Source of the DNA: Petrotoga mobilis SJ95 | GTDB taxonomy: Bacteria > Thermotogota > Thermotogae > Petrotogales > Petrotogaceae | Reading direction: 5' to 3' | Assembly (NCBI RefSeq): GCF_000018605.1 | Contig: NC_010003.1 | Coordinates: forward strand, 62,001-126,000 | DNA: 64,000 nucleotides | Shown here: positions 63,969-64,000 of the stretch, in pieces | Position numbering within the stretch: the stretch's first letter is position 1 | How the letters are laid out: every line of letters begins with the position of its first letter | The notes under the pieces: generated by a model | The model's database searches: none | What the model was told of the DNA's origin: nothing | The model's input: the letters and a program-made list of their open reading frames with translations, nothing else | Position numbers and translations under genes: made by a program

Positions 63969-64000
63969 TTAAACCCAACTTTTAATTCTATATCACCCTT

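Noticed and set aside
1-64000. rRNA or tRNA genes
   Set aside because: Intergenic regions are short and none contains a recognisable tRNA or rRNA sequence.

Overview
The window looks like a piece of a Thermotogota chromosome, most probably Petrotoga or a close relative. The DNA is AT-rich, genes are tightly packed with many TTG and GTG starts and 4-nt overlaps. Several blocks match gene orders I know from Thermotoga-type genomes: rimO-pgsA-thpR-recA-recX-rny, yicC-remA-gmk-rpoZ, and a TM287/288-like ABC exporter pair. The genus is an inference; no rRNA or tRNA gene was seen.

Layout. 1-3358: 3' part of an NqrF-like reductase, a small unknown protein, ornithine carbamoyltransferase and carbamate kinase, ended by a terminator. 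3359-8614 (minus): a five-gene carbohydrate operon made of a binding protein, two permeases, a PGKG-type glycosyltransferase that may make glucosylglycerate, and an RpiR/SIS regulator. Its promoter lies beside a striking 10-bp phased ATTA array. 9051-13654: macro-domain protein, PaaK-like ligase, DNA polymerase I. 13928-19474: rimO to rny operon. 19513-28248 (minus): sbcCD, a ferritin-like protein, then several small metabolic or membrane genes. 28363-34430: two secreted or outer-membrane proteins, a two-component system and a cysteine desulfurase. 34468-39496: yicC, remA, gmk, rpoZ, serS, rsmE, mscS.

39679-50739 is a flagellar operon: MotE-like, fliK, flgD, flgE, flbD, motA, motB, fliL, fliM, fliY and a secreted protein. 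It is interrupted by a 71-bp tandem array between fliL and fliM. 50745-56090: MBL hydrolase, heterodimeric ABC exporter, alpha/beta hydrolase. 56117-60862 (minus): uvrA, then an IS607-type element with an intact TnpB gene, a broken TnpA gene and a truncated right end carrying omega-RNA-like sequence. 61297-62400: wecB.

62391-63904 (minus) holds a two-gene membrane protein/DUF4868 pair that I read as a Kiwa anti-phage system (kwaA-kwaB).

Threaded through the intergenic regions is a modular leader repeat whose 3' half ends in a GGGGCGCTAAC-like motif 25-65 nt before start codons. Some copies carry a roughly 100-bp hairpin module that is related to the tandem array. This repeat family, the phased ATTA array, the Kiwa locus and the decaying IS607/TnpB element are the parts most worth a second look.
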